Assembly (NCBI RefSeq): GCF_009932435.1 | Contig: NZ_BJOU01000002.1 | Span: forward strand, 260,193-324,192 | Source of the DNA: Gordonia crocea | GTDB taxonomy: Bacteria; Actinomycetota; Actinomycetes; Mycobacteriales; Mycobacteriaceae | Direction: 5' to 3' | Length of the DNA stretch: 64,000 bases | In this document: positions 26,624 through 34,453 of the stretch, in pieces | How the letters are laid out: each line of letters starts with the position of its first letter | Numbering within the stretch: position 1 is the stretch's first letter | The notes under the pieces: generated by a model | Told to the model about the DNA's origin: nothing | Seen by the model: only the letters and a program-made list of their open reading frames with translations | The model's database searches: none | Translations under genes and position numbers: made by a program

Positions 26624-27180
26624 TCCGGGATGTTCTTCGCTTCAGCGTCGGCGCGGGGACTGTCAGTCAGCGCGACCTCTATTGATCCGGTCGCGATTCG
26701 TCCAGTGGGATCGGTCAGTCCGACGGTGGTGTCGATGAGCAACGTTCGCCGCTTGATGAGTCGATCACTGATCCGTTCGATGGTTAGTGACCCGTGCAAG
26801 CTGCGGGCATCAAGCGGCTCCGCAATCGACGTCGTCGCGTGGTGAATGACGACGTTGGGCAGTTGTCGTTGCCAGAAGTCATCGAGCGTCCAGGACGCCA
26901 GGGCGGGATGTAGGCGATCGGCGATGATCGTCGCCAGGGTCCCGTACAGCATCTGGTTGTAGCAGATGAGGAATTCGACTGGCGAGAGGAGAGGCGGGCC
27001 TTCTCGTCCCACTGCTTCTGTCAGGGCCAGTGACGCTCGCGCATGGATCGTTCCGGCGGCATCGCCGTTCACCTGTAGCTGCTGGAGGAATCGACACCCG
27101 GTCGCGGCGTAGGGTGCGGTGGCCCGGGTGATCAACTCTCGTCGATCGTCGGCCTGAGGTGTCACTTCGGCGTCGCTCAC
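26620..27180 (-). CDS. FcoT/ScoD-like hotdog thioesterase, paralogue 2
   Basis: 186 residues from GTG 27180. The start is chosen because it places the Y-N-Q motif (FLICYNQMLYGTL) at Tyr74, exactly as in the paralogue at 30807-31355 (FVISYNQLAYVAL, Tyr74). Both also share W-T-x-D-x-W-x-R-Q-L-P-N-V. In INLP pathways ScoD/Rv0098 is thought to add glycine to an enoyl-ACP and release the N-carboxymethyl amino acid that ScoE oxidises. A second copy may handle a different chain. First gene of a five-gene overlapping operon; operator copy 3 lies 37 bases upstream. Confidence 0.8.
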   Translation of the reverse strand: MSDAEVTPQADDRRELITRATAPYAATGCRFLQQLQVNGDAAGTIHARASLALTEAVGREGPPLLSPVEFLICYNQMLYGTLATIIADRLHPALASWTLDDFWQRQLPNVVIHHATTSIAEPLDARSLHGSLTIERISDRLIKRRTLLIDTTVGLTDPTGRIATGSIEVALTDSPRADAEAKNIPE

Positions 27181-27216
27181 TTCGCTGTCGTCAGCCGAGG
27201 ACCCATCTCCCCACTG

Positions 27217-27233
27217 CTCTACGAATAGTAGAA
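27217..27233. promoter_or_regulatory. BlaI-type palindromic operator, copy 3
   Basis: CTCTAC-GAATA-GTAGAA, one mismatch to the perfect dyad, lying between the divergent FcoT-like gene (start 27180) and the BlaI-like repressor gene (start 27301). The position predicts control of the minus-strand operon and autoregulation of the repressor. Confidence 0.72.
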
Positions 27234-27300
27234 TACATGGCGTGGTCGGTAAGGTTGTCGGTGGACAAACTGGTTCGGTGGCGGCAGAGAGGATGCGTTG

Positions 27301-27666
27301 GTGAGTACGCGAGCCCGCGGTGAGTTGGAGGCATCGGTGCTGAGAATCATGTGGAATGCTGGCGACCCGGTGACCGCGAAGGAGATTCGCTCTCGCTTCT
27401 CCAAGCCGGTGCCTGCCCATACGACCCTGCTCACCGCACTCGACCGGCTCGAAGCCAAGGGAACGGTGGTTCGAGTCGGCACCGCATTGCGGGGTATCCG
27501 GTTTGCGCCGACGATGTCGGAGTCGGAGTACGTCGGGCGTCGAATGTCGGCCAACCTCGATGACAGTGCTGATCGCCGAGCGGCACTTCTCCGATTCGCC
27601 GGTTCGCTCACCGGTGACGATGTCGCCTACCTGCGAGAGGCACTCGATCGAGCCGACCGGGCCTGA
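27301..27666 (+). CDS. blaI: BlaI/CopY/MecI-family transcriptional repressor
   Basis: 121 residues. N-terminal winged helix: ELEASVLRIMWNAGDPVTAKEIRSRF, then AHTTLLTALDRLEAKGTVVRVG, then a C-terminal helical dimerisation segment. The size is normal for BlaI/MecI/CopY repressors. GTG 27301 is favoured with AGAGAGGA upstream; TTG 27298 is in frame too. Members are dimers bound to short dyads and are released by a BlaR1-type protease or by metals. The M56 protease gene follows six bases after the stop. Proposed master repressor of the locus through the four operators. Confidence 0.88.
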   Translation: MSTRARGELEASVLRIMWNAGDPVTAKEIRSRFSKPVPAHTTLLTALDRLEAKGTVVRVGTALRGIRFAPTMSESEYVGRRMSANLDDSADRRAALLRFAGSLTGDDVAYLREALDRADRA

Positions 27667-27672
27667 CGAAAG

Positions 27673-28452
27673 GTGGCAGTCGGCATTCTGGTGGCCTTGG
27701 TGGCGGCGGCGTTGTTGATACCGGCGATCGGGTCCGCCTGGCTTGGCACGGCTCAGTGGCAGTTCGCCCATCCGCGGGCTGGCCTGGCCTGTTGGCTGGC
27801 GGTCCACGCGGCGGCGGCGACCGCGCTCGCCGCAGCCGTCGCCATGACGGCGGTCCATGCGGCATCAGGCGCCGTCGGCGGCTCGGTGACCCCCTGGTTG
27901 TTTGTCGGCGTCTGTGTCGGCCTGACGCTGTGGATGTGGCAGCGTTCGGATGTCCAGTTCGAGGCGATCCGTGACGAGCGGGAGCGGTTCACCGCGGTCG
28001 CTCAGACCGCCGGGGTGACTATCGGCGAGTACCGCGACGTCCCGGTTCGCTCTATTCCTGGCGAGCGGCTACTAGTACTGGCCATCCCGGGACGTCATCG
28101 GATCATCGTCGTTTCCCAGGCGGCCAACCGAGCGTTGTCGGCGGCGCAACTGACAGCCGCGGTGGCCCATGAACGGGCGCATTTGCATGGACGCCACGAC
28201 CTTGTGCTGCGATTCGCCGACTTTCAGCGGCGCTGGCTGCCCGGCCCGCTCGGGGGTGCCGCGTTGAGACGGGCGACGGCGATCCTGATCGAGTTGATCG
28301 CCGACGATCGGGCTGCGCGGGAGAGTGGCGCCCCAGCGCTAGCGGGCGCGCTGACGCTCATTGGTGTTCGGGAAGGCGACCAGTCCATGATCCTGCGGGC
28401 ACAGCGACTGCAGGATCCGTGCGGTGCGGGGTTGCTGAAGCACCAAGAATGA
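27673..28452 (+). CDS. M56-family (BlaR1-like) membrane metalloprotease without sensor domain
   Basis: 259 residues. Three or so N-terminal hydrophobic segments, then the zinc-protease motif HERAH at 166-170 and a downstream ELIADDRAARE with the third ligand. Classical BlaR1 carries a penicillin-binding sensor domain; it is absent here, as in the short mycobacterial BlaR-type proteins. Expected to cleave or inactivate the BlaI-like repressor from the adjacent gene on receiving an unknown signal. Its last 95 bases overlap, tail to tail, the end of the UDP-sugar dehydrogenase gene. Confidence 0.85.
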   Translation: MAVGILVALVAAALLIPAIGSAWLGTAQWQFAHPRAGLACWLAVHAAAATALAAAVAMTAVHAASGAVGGSVTPWLFVGVCVGLTLWMWQRSDVQFEAIRDERERFTAVAQTAGVTIGEYRDVPVRSIPGERLLVLAIPGRHRIIVVSQAANRALSAAQLTAAVAHERAHLHGRHDLVLRFADFQRRWLPGPLGGAALRRATAILIELIADDRAARESGAPALAGALTLIGVREGDQSMILRAQRLQDPCGAGLLKHQE

Positions 28453-29743
28453 TGCACTCCCAGCCCGCGGCACGCCATCGATCCAACTCGGGGCGGGAGG
28501 CGACGGTGAGCAGACGCCGAGCCCCGACGACGTCGCCGAGAGCTTCGGGGGTGACGCCAGTGAGGCGGTGTGAACCGAGAAGGAGGACGAGCTGTGCGCC
28601 CGCGCACGCGGCCGAGACGGTCGGTTCCAGCGCGGCGCGACAGCTGGGCACCCGCTGGGCGGTCACGTACGGGTCGTAGACGCGGACCTCCCAACCGAGG
28701 TCGACGAGTTGGTTGACGACGTCGACGATCGGTGCTTCGCGCAGGTCGTCGGTGTCAGCCTTGAAGGCGATGCCCAGGACGGCGATTGGTCCCTGCGGCG
28801 TCGGGCCCAGCACCGATGCCGCGCGCGCCACAGCGTGGTCGCGACGCGCACTGTTGGTCGCCTGAGCTGCCTGCAGCATTCCCGCCAATGAGTACGCGCC
28901 CGCCTCATGAGCGACTGAGATTAGTGCGCGTACATCCTTGGGCAGACAGCCGCCACCGTAGCCAATGCCTGAATCCAAGTGGCCCCGGCCAATTCGCGGA
29001 TCGGCGCCGAGGGCGTCGGACACCATGGTGACATCGGCACCGTTCTGCTCGCACAGCTCGGCAATGGCGTTGATGTAGGAGATTTTCAGGGCCAAGTAGG
29101 CGTTGGCAGCCTGCTTCACTAGTTCGGCCGTACGGTAATCGGTGACGAAGAATGATCTCCTCGTGGCGAGGCCGTACAGGGCGCGAAGTCGTTGTTCGGA
29201 ACTGACGTCCTGCGGGTGTAGGCCCAGGACCACTCGGTCGGGGGAAAGGCAATCGGCGACTGCGGATCCCTCGCGCAAGAATTCGGGATTCCACACGAGC
29301 TCGGGCTCAGTGCCTGGGGGCGCGTTCCGGCGGATCATGCTCCGCAGCCGCTCCGCGGTTCCCGGTGGTGCGGTGGACTTGCCGACTACGAGCCCCCGCG
29401 GACGTAGATGGGGTGCCAGCGCGGCGGTGGCGGCAGTCAACTGGTCGGTGTCGGCACGGTGACCGTCGCTTGACGATGGCGTACCAACGGCAAGGAAGTG
29501 AATGTCGGCACGGCTGCCGGCGACAGCGGCATCGGTACTGAAATGCAGTCTGCCCGCCGCCAGCTGTTCGGTGATGAGCGCGTCAAGGCCAGGTTCAAAA
29601 AACGGTGCCCGCCCGTCTCGCAGGTTCTGGACACGGTCGGGGTCGGTATCTACGCCGATCACATCGTGACCCAGGGCGGCGAAACATGCTGCCTGGGTGG
29701 CGCCCAGGCGCCCGAGGCCGATGACACTGATCGACGCTTTCAT
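28358..29743 (-). CDS. UDP-glucose/GDP-mannose dehydrogenase family protein
   Basis: 461 residues. NAD-binding GLGRLG at the N-terminus, catalytic Cys266 in GYGGGCLPKD, and the C-terminal FKADTDDLREAPIVDV nucleotide-sugar domain. Oxidises a nucleotide sugar C6 alcohol to the uronic acid, most often UDP-glucose to UDP-glucuronate. It would supply a uronic acid donor to the glycosyltransferases of the locus. ATG 29743 lies 25 bases from operator copy 4, so it is divergent from and co-regulated with the ScoE-like gene. Confidence 0.88.
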   Translation of the reverse strand: MKASISVIGLGRLGATQAACFAALGHDVIGVDTDPDRVQNLRDGRAPFFEPGLDALITEQLAAGRLHFSTDAAVAGSRADIHFLAVGTPSSSDGHRADTDQLTAATAALAPHLRPRGLVVGKSTAPPGTAERLRSMIRRNAPPGTEPELVWNPEFLREGSAVADCLSPDRVVLGLHPQDVSSEQRLRALYGLATRRSFFVTDYRTAELVKQAANAYLALKISYINAIAELCEQNGADVTMVSDALGADPRIGRGHLDSGIGYGGGCLPKDVRALISVAHEAGAYSLAGMLQAAQATNSARRDHAVARAASVLGPTPQGPIAVLGIAFKADTDDLREAPIVDVVNQLVDLGWEVRVYDPYVTAQRVPSCRAALEPTVSAACAGAQLVLLLGSHRLTGVTPEALGDVVGARRLLTVASRPELDRWRAAGWECIILGASATPHRTDPAVAVPAGSWTGRLPEHQ

Positions 29744-29767
29744 CTAGGTCCTCTCCACCGAGTCTAC

Positions 29768-29784
29768 TTCTACAACACATAGAA
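29768..29784. promoter_or_regulatory. BlaI-type palindromic operator, copy 4
   Basis: TTCTAC-AACAC-ATAGAA, one mismatch to the perfect dyad, in the divergent region between the UDP-sugar dehydrogenase (start 29743) and the ScoE-like gene (start 29922). Confidence 0.7.
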
Positions 29785-29921
29785 TAGTGGACGGTTGTTG
29801 CCGTAAGACGTCGGTAGCCTTGGCAAGATTTGTCCGACCTGATGGGAACTTCTTGGACAGCTGCGCGGACTACTATCAGGACGGAGTAGTGCGTGAACGG
29901 CCTCAAGGTAGGAAAAGTCAG

Positions 29922-30803
29922 ATGAAGATGGGCGCCCCGACGGCGGGTCGGCGTGGATTCGTAGTGGAGGGCTTTGATCACACGTCGGCGACCGAGGCCG
30001 AGATCAGTGAGATCAGGGATCGGATTTACCAGGACAAGGTCGTTGTCCTGAAGAATCAACAAATTGACGCCGCCGGCTTGGTCCAACTAGGCGCACGGTT
30101 CGGGGAGCTGGTCGGGTACTACGAGCCGATCTATCAACATCCGACTGAGCCGTTGGTATTCGTGTCGTCGAACGTGCTGCATGGCGGGAAGCAAGTTGGC
30201 GTTCCCAAGACGGGTGCTTTCTGGCACGCGGACTACCAGTTCATGCCCCAGCCGTTCGCGTTCACGGTGTTCTATCCGCAACGCCTTCCCGGGCAGGGGC
30301 GGGGCACCTACTTCATCGACATGGCGCAGGCCTACGCGGGATTGAGCGCAGACCTGCAGAACTTGCTCGACGGTGCGATCGCCCATCACAGCGTTCGTCG
30401 CTACATCAAGATCCGCCCGGAGGATGTGTATAAGCCGCTGGGCCAGCTGATCGATTCGGTGGAAGAGAAGCTGCCACCGCAATCGTTCCCCGCAGTCTTC
30501 ACCCACCCGGTGACTGGGGAAAGACAGCTCTATGTCTCTGAGGCCTTTACCTTCAAGATCACTGACGCCGACGGCAATGACCTCGGGAGCGAGCTGCTGC
30601 GGCGGGTATTAGAGGAATCAGGACAGTTAGACCCGACCTTCGAGCATCCCAATATCTTCCTCAACACCTATGAACTCGGCGATATTGTGCTGTGGGACAA
30701 CCGGACGTTGATCCACCGCGCCCTGCACAACCCTTCCAACAGTCCCGTCGAGTCGTACCGGGTGACCGCCCTCGACGGGCTCCCGCTTTATCAGATGGAG
30801 TAG
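29922..30803 (+). CDS. scoE: ScoE/Rv0097-like Fe(II) isonitrile-forming oxidase (TauD family)
   Basis: 293 residues from ATG 29922, with a purine-rich TAGGAAAA site upstream; the frame is open to 29787 without one. Fe(II)/2-oxoglutarate fold with facial triad H102-x-D104...H265. Using ScoE numbering as I recall it, every active-site residue aligns by constant offset of 30: Tyr96/97/101 = Y66/Y67/Y71, H132/D134 = H102/D104, R157 = R127, K193 = K163, H295/H299 = H265/H269, R310 = R280. ScoE converts an N-carboxymethyl beta-amino acid to an isonitrile. Followed four bases later by the FcoT-like gene, as in Rv0097-Rv0098. Confidence 0.92.
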   Translation: MKMGAPTAGRRGFVVEGFDHTSATEAEISEIRDRIYQDKVVVLKNQQIDAAGLVQLGARFGELVGYYEPIYQHPTEPLVFVSSNVLHGGKQVGVPKTGAFWHADYQFMPQPFAFTVFYPQRLPGQGRGTYFIDMAQAYAGLSADLQNLLDGAIAHHSVRRYIKIRPEDVYKPLGQLIDSVEEKLPPQSFPAVFTHPVTGERQLYVSEAFTFKITDADGNDLGSELLRRVLEESGQLDPTFEHPNIFLNTYELGDIVLWDNRTLIHRALHNPSNSPVESYRVTALDGLPLYQME

Positions 30804-30806
30804 AGA

Positions 30807-31355
30807 TTGGAGTCGACGGACACCAGCGCGACGCCGATCGTCGTCGAACCGGGTCTCTTGGCGCAGGCGATGAGGCCGTACTCGTCGAAGAAGGCAGTTT
30901 ACCTGCGCAGCGCGACCGTTGCTGCCGAGAACCGCGGGGTTATCGCGAGCGGGAACTTCAGTATCGAGGAGTCGTGCTACATCGATGACACCGGGCATTT
31001 CAATGCGGCCGAGTTCGTCATTTCCTACAACCAGCTCGCCTACGTTGCCCTCGCTCACGTCGTCCGAGACTCATTGCTACCCGAGTTCGCCGGGTGGACG
31101 ATGGCGGACTACTGGCGTCGGCAATTGCCGAATGTCTTGATCACAGAGCTGAGTAGTAGGTACCGCAGGCCGATCAACCCTCGCGGATTCTCCGGCGAGC
31201 TGCGCATCCTCGCCGCGGAGTGGGCAGGGCGGTCTCGTCCTTACCTTCGGCTCGACACCACGGTTGCTTTCCGCGACGACGGTGGTGGCAGCGCATCGGG
31301 TGCGGTGGTCCTTGCCGTCACCGACCCACCGACTATGGACCGAGGAGACGGGTAG
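30807..31355 (+). CDS. FcoT/ScoD-like hotdog thioesterase, paralogue 1
   Basis: 182 residues (Rv0098 is about the same length). TTG 30807 is the probable start, just after the ScoE-like stop. FcoT features: FVISYNQLAYVAL with Tyr74, W-T-M-A-D-Y-W-R-R-Q-L-P-N-V, LRLDTTVAFRDD and GAVVLAVTDPP. Hotdog fold without the classical nucleophile. In INLP synthesis it is thought to add glycine to the enoyl-ACP and hydrolyse the thioester, giving the substrate of the neighbouring oxidase. The paralogue at 26620-27180 is clearly homologous but divergent. Confidence 0.88.
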   Translation: MESTDTSATPIVVEPGLLAQAMRPYSSKKAVYLRSATVAAENRGVIASGNFSIEESCYIDDTGHFNAAEFVISYNQLAYVALAHVVRDSLLPEFAGWTMADYWRRQLPNVLITELSSRYRRPINPRGFSGELRILAAEWAGRSRPYLRLDTTVAFRDDGGGSASGAVVLAVTDPPTMDRGDG

Positions 31356-31358
31356 GAC

Positions 31359-32171
31359 GTGAAGCTAGGCCACCAATTCTCCCGAGCGTTGCTGGGCGGG
31401 CTAGTCGCGGCGATGGCCGGAGCATCCACGATCGGCTGCGGGAACGCTGGCGCGGCCGTATCCGGCGTGCCGGCACCCCGCGGAAACGTACTCGGCTGGC
31501 AACACGTCTACACCGATGATTTCTCCGGAAAGGCTCTCAACCGGGCGCGATGGTCGCGCTACAGCGGCACGCCGGGCGGTGATCCGGCGAGCAGCTGGTC
31601 GCCGAGCCATGTCCGGGTTGGTGGATCCAAGCTGGTCCTCATGGGCTATCGCGATGGGGGAAGGCTCGTCACCGGAGGCGTGTCCAACTGGCGGAATGCG
31701 CAATTGTACGGCAAGTGGGAAGTGCGAGCGCGTGCTGATGCCAGCGATGAAGTTACCTTCCACTTCTTGCTCTGGCCACGGAATGAGGTATGGCCACCGG
31801 AGATCGACTTCGCGGAGAGCTTTGGTGGGGCGCGAACCAAGGTCGATGCCTTCCTGCACTGGCGCGACGCGGCTGGGAAGCGGCAAAAGCGGCAACGAGT
31901 GTTGCGTGGCGACTTCACCAAGTGGAATACCTTCGGGGTGGAATGGACCCCGTCGCTGGTGCGGTACACGATCAACGGGCGCGTGTGGGCGACCGAGACA
32001 GGTGGCATCGTCCCATCGACGCCGATGTGGCTTGGCCTGCAGGCTCAAGCTGGTGGATGCGCCAAACGAGCACAGTGGGGCGGCAAACGCTGTCCTACCG
32101 TGGGTACACCGGCTGTGACGAGGGTCGAAATCGATTGGGTCGCGGTGTACCGTCCGGGGCTGGCCCTCTAG
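31359..32171 (+). CDS. GH16-family secreted lipoprotein (glycan hydrolase/transglycosylase)
   Basis: 270 residues from GTG 31359. Signal peptide with lipobox-like STIGC. Glycoside hydrolase family 16 concanavalin-like fold: catalytic motif E148-I-D150-F-A-E153, plus KWNTFGVEWTPSLVRYTINGRVW. All three acidic residues are present. GH16 enzymes cleave or transfer beta-1,3/1,4-glucans and galactans. In this locus it may process the glycan made by the cluster glycosyltransferases. Four bases after the FcoT-like gene, so the same operon as scoE. Confidence 0.88.
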   Translation: MKLGHQFSRALLGGLVAAMAGASTIGCGNAGAAVSGVPAPRGNVLGWQHVYTDDFSGKALNRARWSRYSGTPGGDPASSWSPSHVRVGGSKLVLMGYRDGGRLVTGGVSNWRNAQLYGKWEVRARADASDEVTFHFLLWPRNEVWPPEIDFAESFGGARTKVDAFLHWRDAAGKRQKRQRVLRGDFTKWNTFGVEWTPSLVRYTINGRVWATETGGIVPSTPMWLGLQAQAGGCAKRAQWGGKRCPTVGTPAVTRVEIDWVAVYRPGLAL

Positions 32172-32180
32172 GACCGCTGG

Positions 32181-32636
32181 ATGTTGGAGTTACGGGTAGC
32201 CGGAGCAGCCCATTCGTCAGCGGTGCTGGTCCCGCACCCCGAGGAGGTTGTGCCACACCTGCCGTTGACCACCCCGGTTGCGTGCCTGTCTGCGCGCGTT
32301 CGAGCCGAGGAACTATTGCCGCGACTTGCTGCGGCCACCGACCCCGCGGGTGTGCTCGCCGCGTTGTGCTATACGGGTGTGCCGATAGCCGATGCGCATG
32401 TACTCGCTGCTGCCCTGGCGAGTGCGACGACAGTGATTGAGATCGTCGCACTGGACGACGGGAAACGCCTGCTACCGGGCGCGGTGGGAGTGTTCTGCTC
32501 CCCGCGCGGCGACGTCGTCAGCGTGCCGTCCACCGCGGCCGACGGCGCAGAATGGCTCACTTTGACCCCGGCGACGTCGCGCCGGGTCGGACTCGCGTGT
32601 GCCGAACTGGTTCAGCGCCGGCGCGCGGTGCGCTGA
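32181..32636 (+). CDS. Hypothetical protein, possibly EspG C-terminal-like
   Basis: 151 residues, no signal or membrane helix. The end GVFCSPRGDVVSVPSTAADG-EWLTLTP resembles the C-terminal part of ESX EspG chaperones (VVVFDTPxGR...SxxDGxxWTTVxP), but the whole is about half the usual EspG length, so either a truncated copy or a different family. Ten bases after the GH16 stop, and its 3' end overlaps the DUF4191 gene tail to tail by 25 bases. It marks the border between accessory locus and conserved core. Confidence 0.5.
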   Translation: MLELRVAGAAHSSAVLVPHPEEVVPHLPLTTPVACLSARVRAEELLPRLAAATDPAGVLAALCYTGVPIADAHVLAAALASATTVIEIVALDDGKRLLPGAVGVFCSPRGDVVSVPSTAADGAEWLTLTPATSRRVGLACAELVQRRRAVR

Positions 32637-33355
32637 ATGTTGCGCACCTTGGCGCCCTGCGGCATCGGCCCCTTGGGCAGCGCCGCGCCACCCTTGCGGG
32701 TGCTCAACGCGGCCAGCCGTGACTCGAGTGCGTCGACTTGCTTGCTGTTGATGTTGTTCGGCAGCTTGTTGAGGTGCTTCTCGAGCTTGCTTAGCGGCAC
32801 TTCGTCCCCGTCGTTGCCGACCTGTACGACGTAGATCGGGGTGTTGCCGACGACGCGGGCGATCCGCTTCTTCTCCTGGTTGAGCAGACCCTTGACCCGG
32901 TTGGGGTTGCCCTCGCCGACGAGGATGACGCCGGGCTTGCCGATCACCCGGTGCACCGCGTCGAGATGTGTGGTCCCGGCGATTGCCTGTTTGATCCGCC
33001 AGGTACCACGCATGTTGCTCAGCGCCCACCCGGCCGCGCCGGGCTGGCCCTCGGCCTTGGTGAACACCGACTTCTGCACGCGGCGGCCGAATAGGATGAA
33101 GGCGCCGAGCAACCCGACCATGATGCCCAACGGGATGGTGAACCACAGCTGGTCGATCAGCAGCCCGATGGCGACAGCGATCGCCACGGCCAGGACCACG
33201 ACGCCGACCATGTAGGGGATGAGGCGCTTGTCATCCTTGCGCTGCATCTGGAACGCCTGCCACAGTTGTGCGCGGCGCTCCTTGGAGGCCTGCTTGCGTG
33301 CCTGCTTGGCGGCCTTCTTGGCCTCTTTGGTCGCGGTGTCGTTCGCCTTTGCCAT
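32612..33355 (-). CDS. DUF4191 membrane protein (Rv2219 homologue)
   Basis: 247 residues. A highly basic N-terminal tail (KEAKKAAKQARKQASKERR) is followed by two membrane helices (LIPYMVGVVVLAVAIAVAIG and TIPLGIMVGLLGAFIL) and a soluble domain with GVILVGEGNPNRVKGLLNQEKKRI. Stands next to lipA, as Rv2219 does. ATG 33361 and ATG 33355 are both possible; a TAGACT hexamer at 33363-33368 on the minus strand would start a leaderless message near 33355, so that start is used. Function unknown. Confidence 0.85.
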   Translation of the reverse strand: MAKANDTATKEAKKAAKQARKQASKERRAQLWQAFQMQRKDDKRLIPYMVGVVVLAVAIAVAIGLLIDQLWFTIPLGIMVGLLGAFILFGRRVQKSVFTKAEGQPGAAGWALSNMRGTWRIKQAIAGTTHLDAVHRVIGKPGVILVGEGNPNRVKGLLNQEKKRIARVVGNTPIYVVQVGNDGDEVPLSKLEKHLNKLPNNINSKQVDALESRLAALSTRKGGAALPKGPMPQGAKVRNIQRTARRR

Positions 33356-33406
33356 GGTCATCAGTCTACGGTGCGCCGAGTCGGGCGTGGCCCGGCCGGG
33401 TCGGGA

Positions 33407-34453
33407 TTACCGACCCGCCAGACGGGTCAGCAGCGACGACGCCTCCTGGTGAGCCGATGAGGCGACGGCCAGGTGGGCCATCGCCGGCGCGAGCGGCCGA
33501 CCGTGGCGGGCCATCGCCTGGGCGTAGAGCCGCCCGGCCCGGTACGAGGAGCGGACCAGCGGGCCGGCCATGACGCCAGCGAATCCGAGGTCCTCGGCGA
33601 ACTTGGATAACTCCACGAACTCTTCGGGCTTGACCCACCGTTCCACCGGGTGGTGGCGCGGCGACGGGCGCAGGTATTGGGTGATGGTGACGATGTCGCA
33701 CCCGGCGTCGTGGAGGTCGACCAGGGCCACGCGTACCTCGTCGGTGGTCTCACCCATTCCCAGGATTAGGTTCGACTTGGTCACCAGGCCGAAGTCGCGC
33801 GCCTGGGTCAGCACGTCCAGCGACCGGTCGTAGCGGAAGGCCGGCCGGATGCGCTTGAAGATGCGTGGGACGGTCTCCAGGTTGTGCGCGAGCACCTCGG
33901 GGCGCGACTCGAAGACCTCGGCGAGGAGGTCGGGAGTCGCGTGGAAGTCGGGAATCAGGTTCTCCACCCCGGTACCCGGGTTGAGCTCGTGGATCTTGCG
34001 CACAGTCTCCGCGTAGAGCCAGGCGCCCTCGTCGGGGAGGTCGTCGCGGGCCACCCCGGTAATCGTCGAGTACCGCAGGCCCATCGCGGCGACGCTCTCG
34101 GCGACGCGCCGCGGCTCGTCACGGTCGAGCTCGGCGGGTTTGCCGGTGTCGATCTGGCAGAAGTCGCACCGGCGGGTGCACTGTTCGCCGCCGATGAGGA
34201 AGGTGGCCTCCCGGTCTTCCCAGCACTCGTAGATGTTGGGGCAGCCGGCCTCCTCGCAGACCGTGTGCAGTCCTTCGCGTTTGACCAGCCCCTTGAGCTC
34301 GGTGAACTCCGGGCCCATCGTGGCGCGGGTCCTGATCCACGTGGGCTTGCGCTCGATCGGCGTTTGCGCGTTGCGCACCTCCAGGCGCAGCAGTTTGCGG
34401 CCGCCCGGGGCGGAAGCGGGGTCAGGGGTCGGGTTCGGGCTGGGGCAACTCAC
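33407..34453 (-). CDS. lipA: Lipoyl synthase
   Basis: 348 residues. Radical SAM cluster C92-x3-C96-x2-C99 and auxiliary cluster C66-x4-C71-x5-C77, plus the C-terminal VRSSYRAG motif with the serine ligand. Inserts two sulfurs into octanoyl groups on E2 and H proteins. GTG 34453 overlaps lipB by four bases (GTGA). Part of lipB-lipA directly downstream of sucB, whose lipoyl domains are its substrate. Confidence 0.97.
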   Translation of the reverse strand: MSCPSPNPTPDPASAPGGRKLLRLEVRNAQTPIERKPTWIRTRATMGPEFTELKGLVKREGLHTVCEEAGCPNIYECWEDREATFLIGGEQCTRRCDFCQIDTGKPAELDRDEPRRVAESVAAMGLRYSTITGVARDDLPDEGAWLYAETVRKIHELNPGTGVENLIPDFHATPDLLAEVFESRPEVLAHNLETVPRIFKRIRPAFRYDRSLDVLTQARDFGLVTKSNLILGMGETTDEVRVALVDLHDAGCDIVTITQYLRPSPRHHPVERWVKPEEFVELSKFAEDLGFAGVMAGPLVRSSYRAGRLYAQAMARHGRPLAPAMAHLAVASSAHQEASSLLTRLAGR

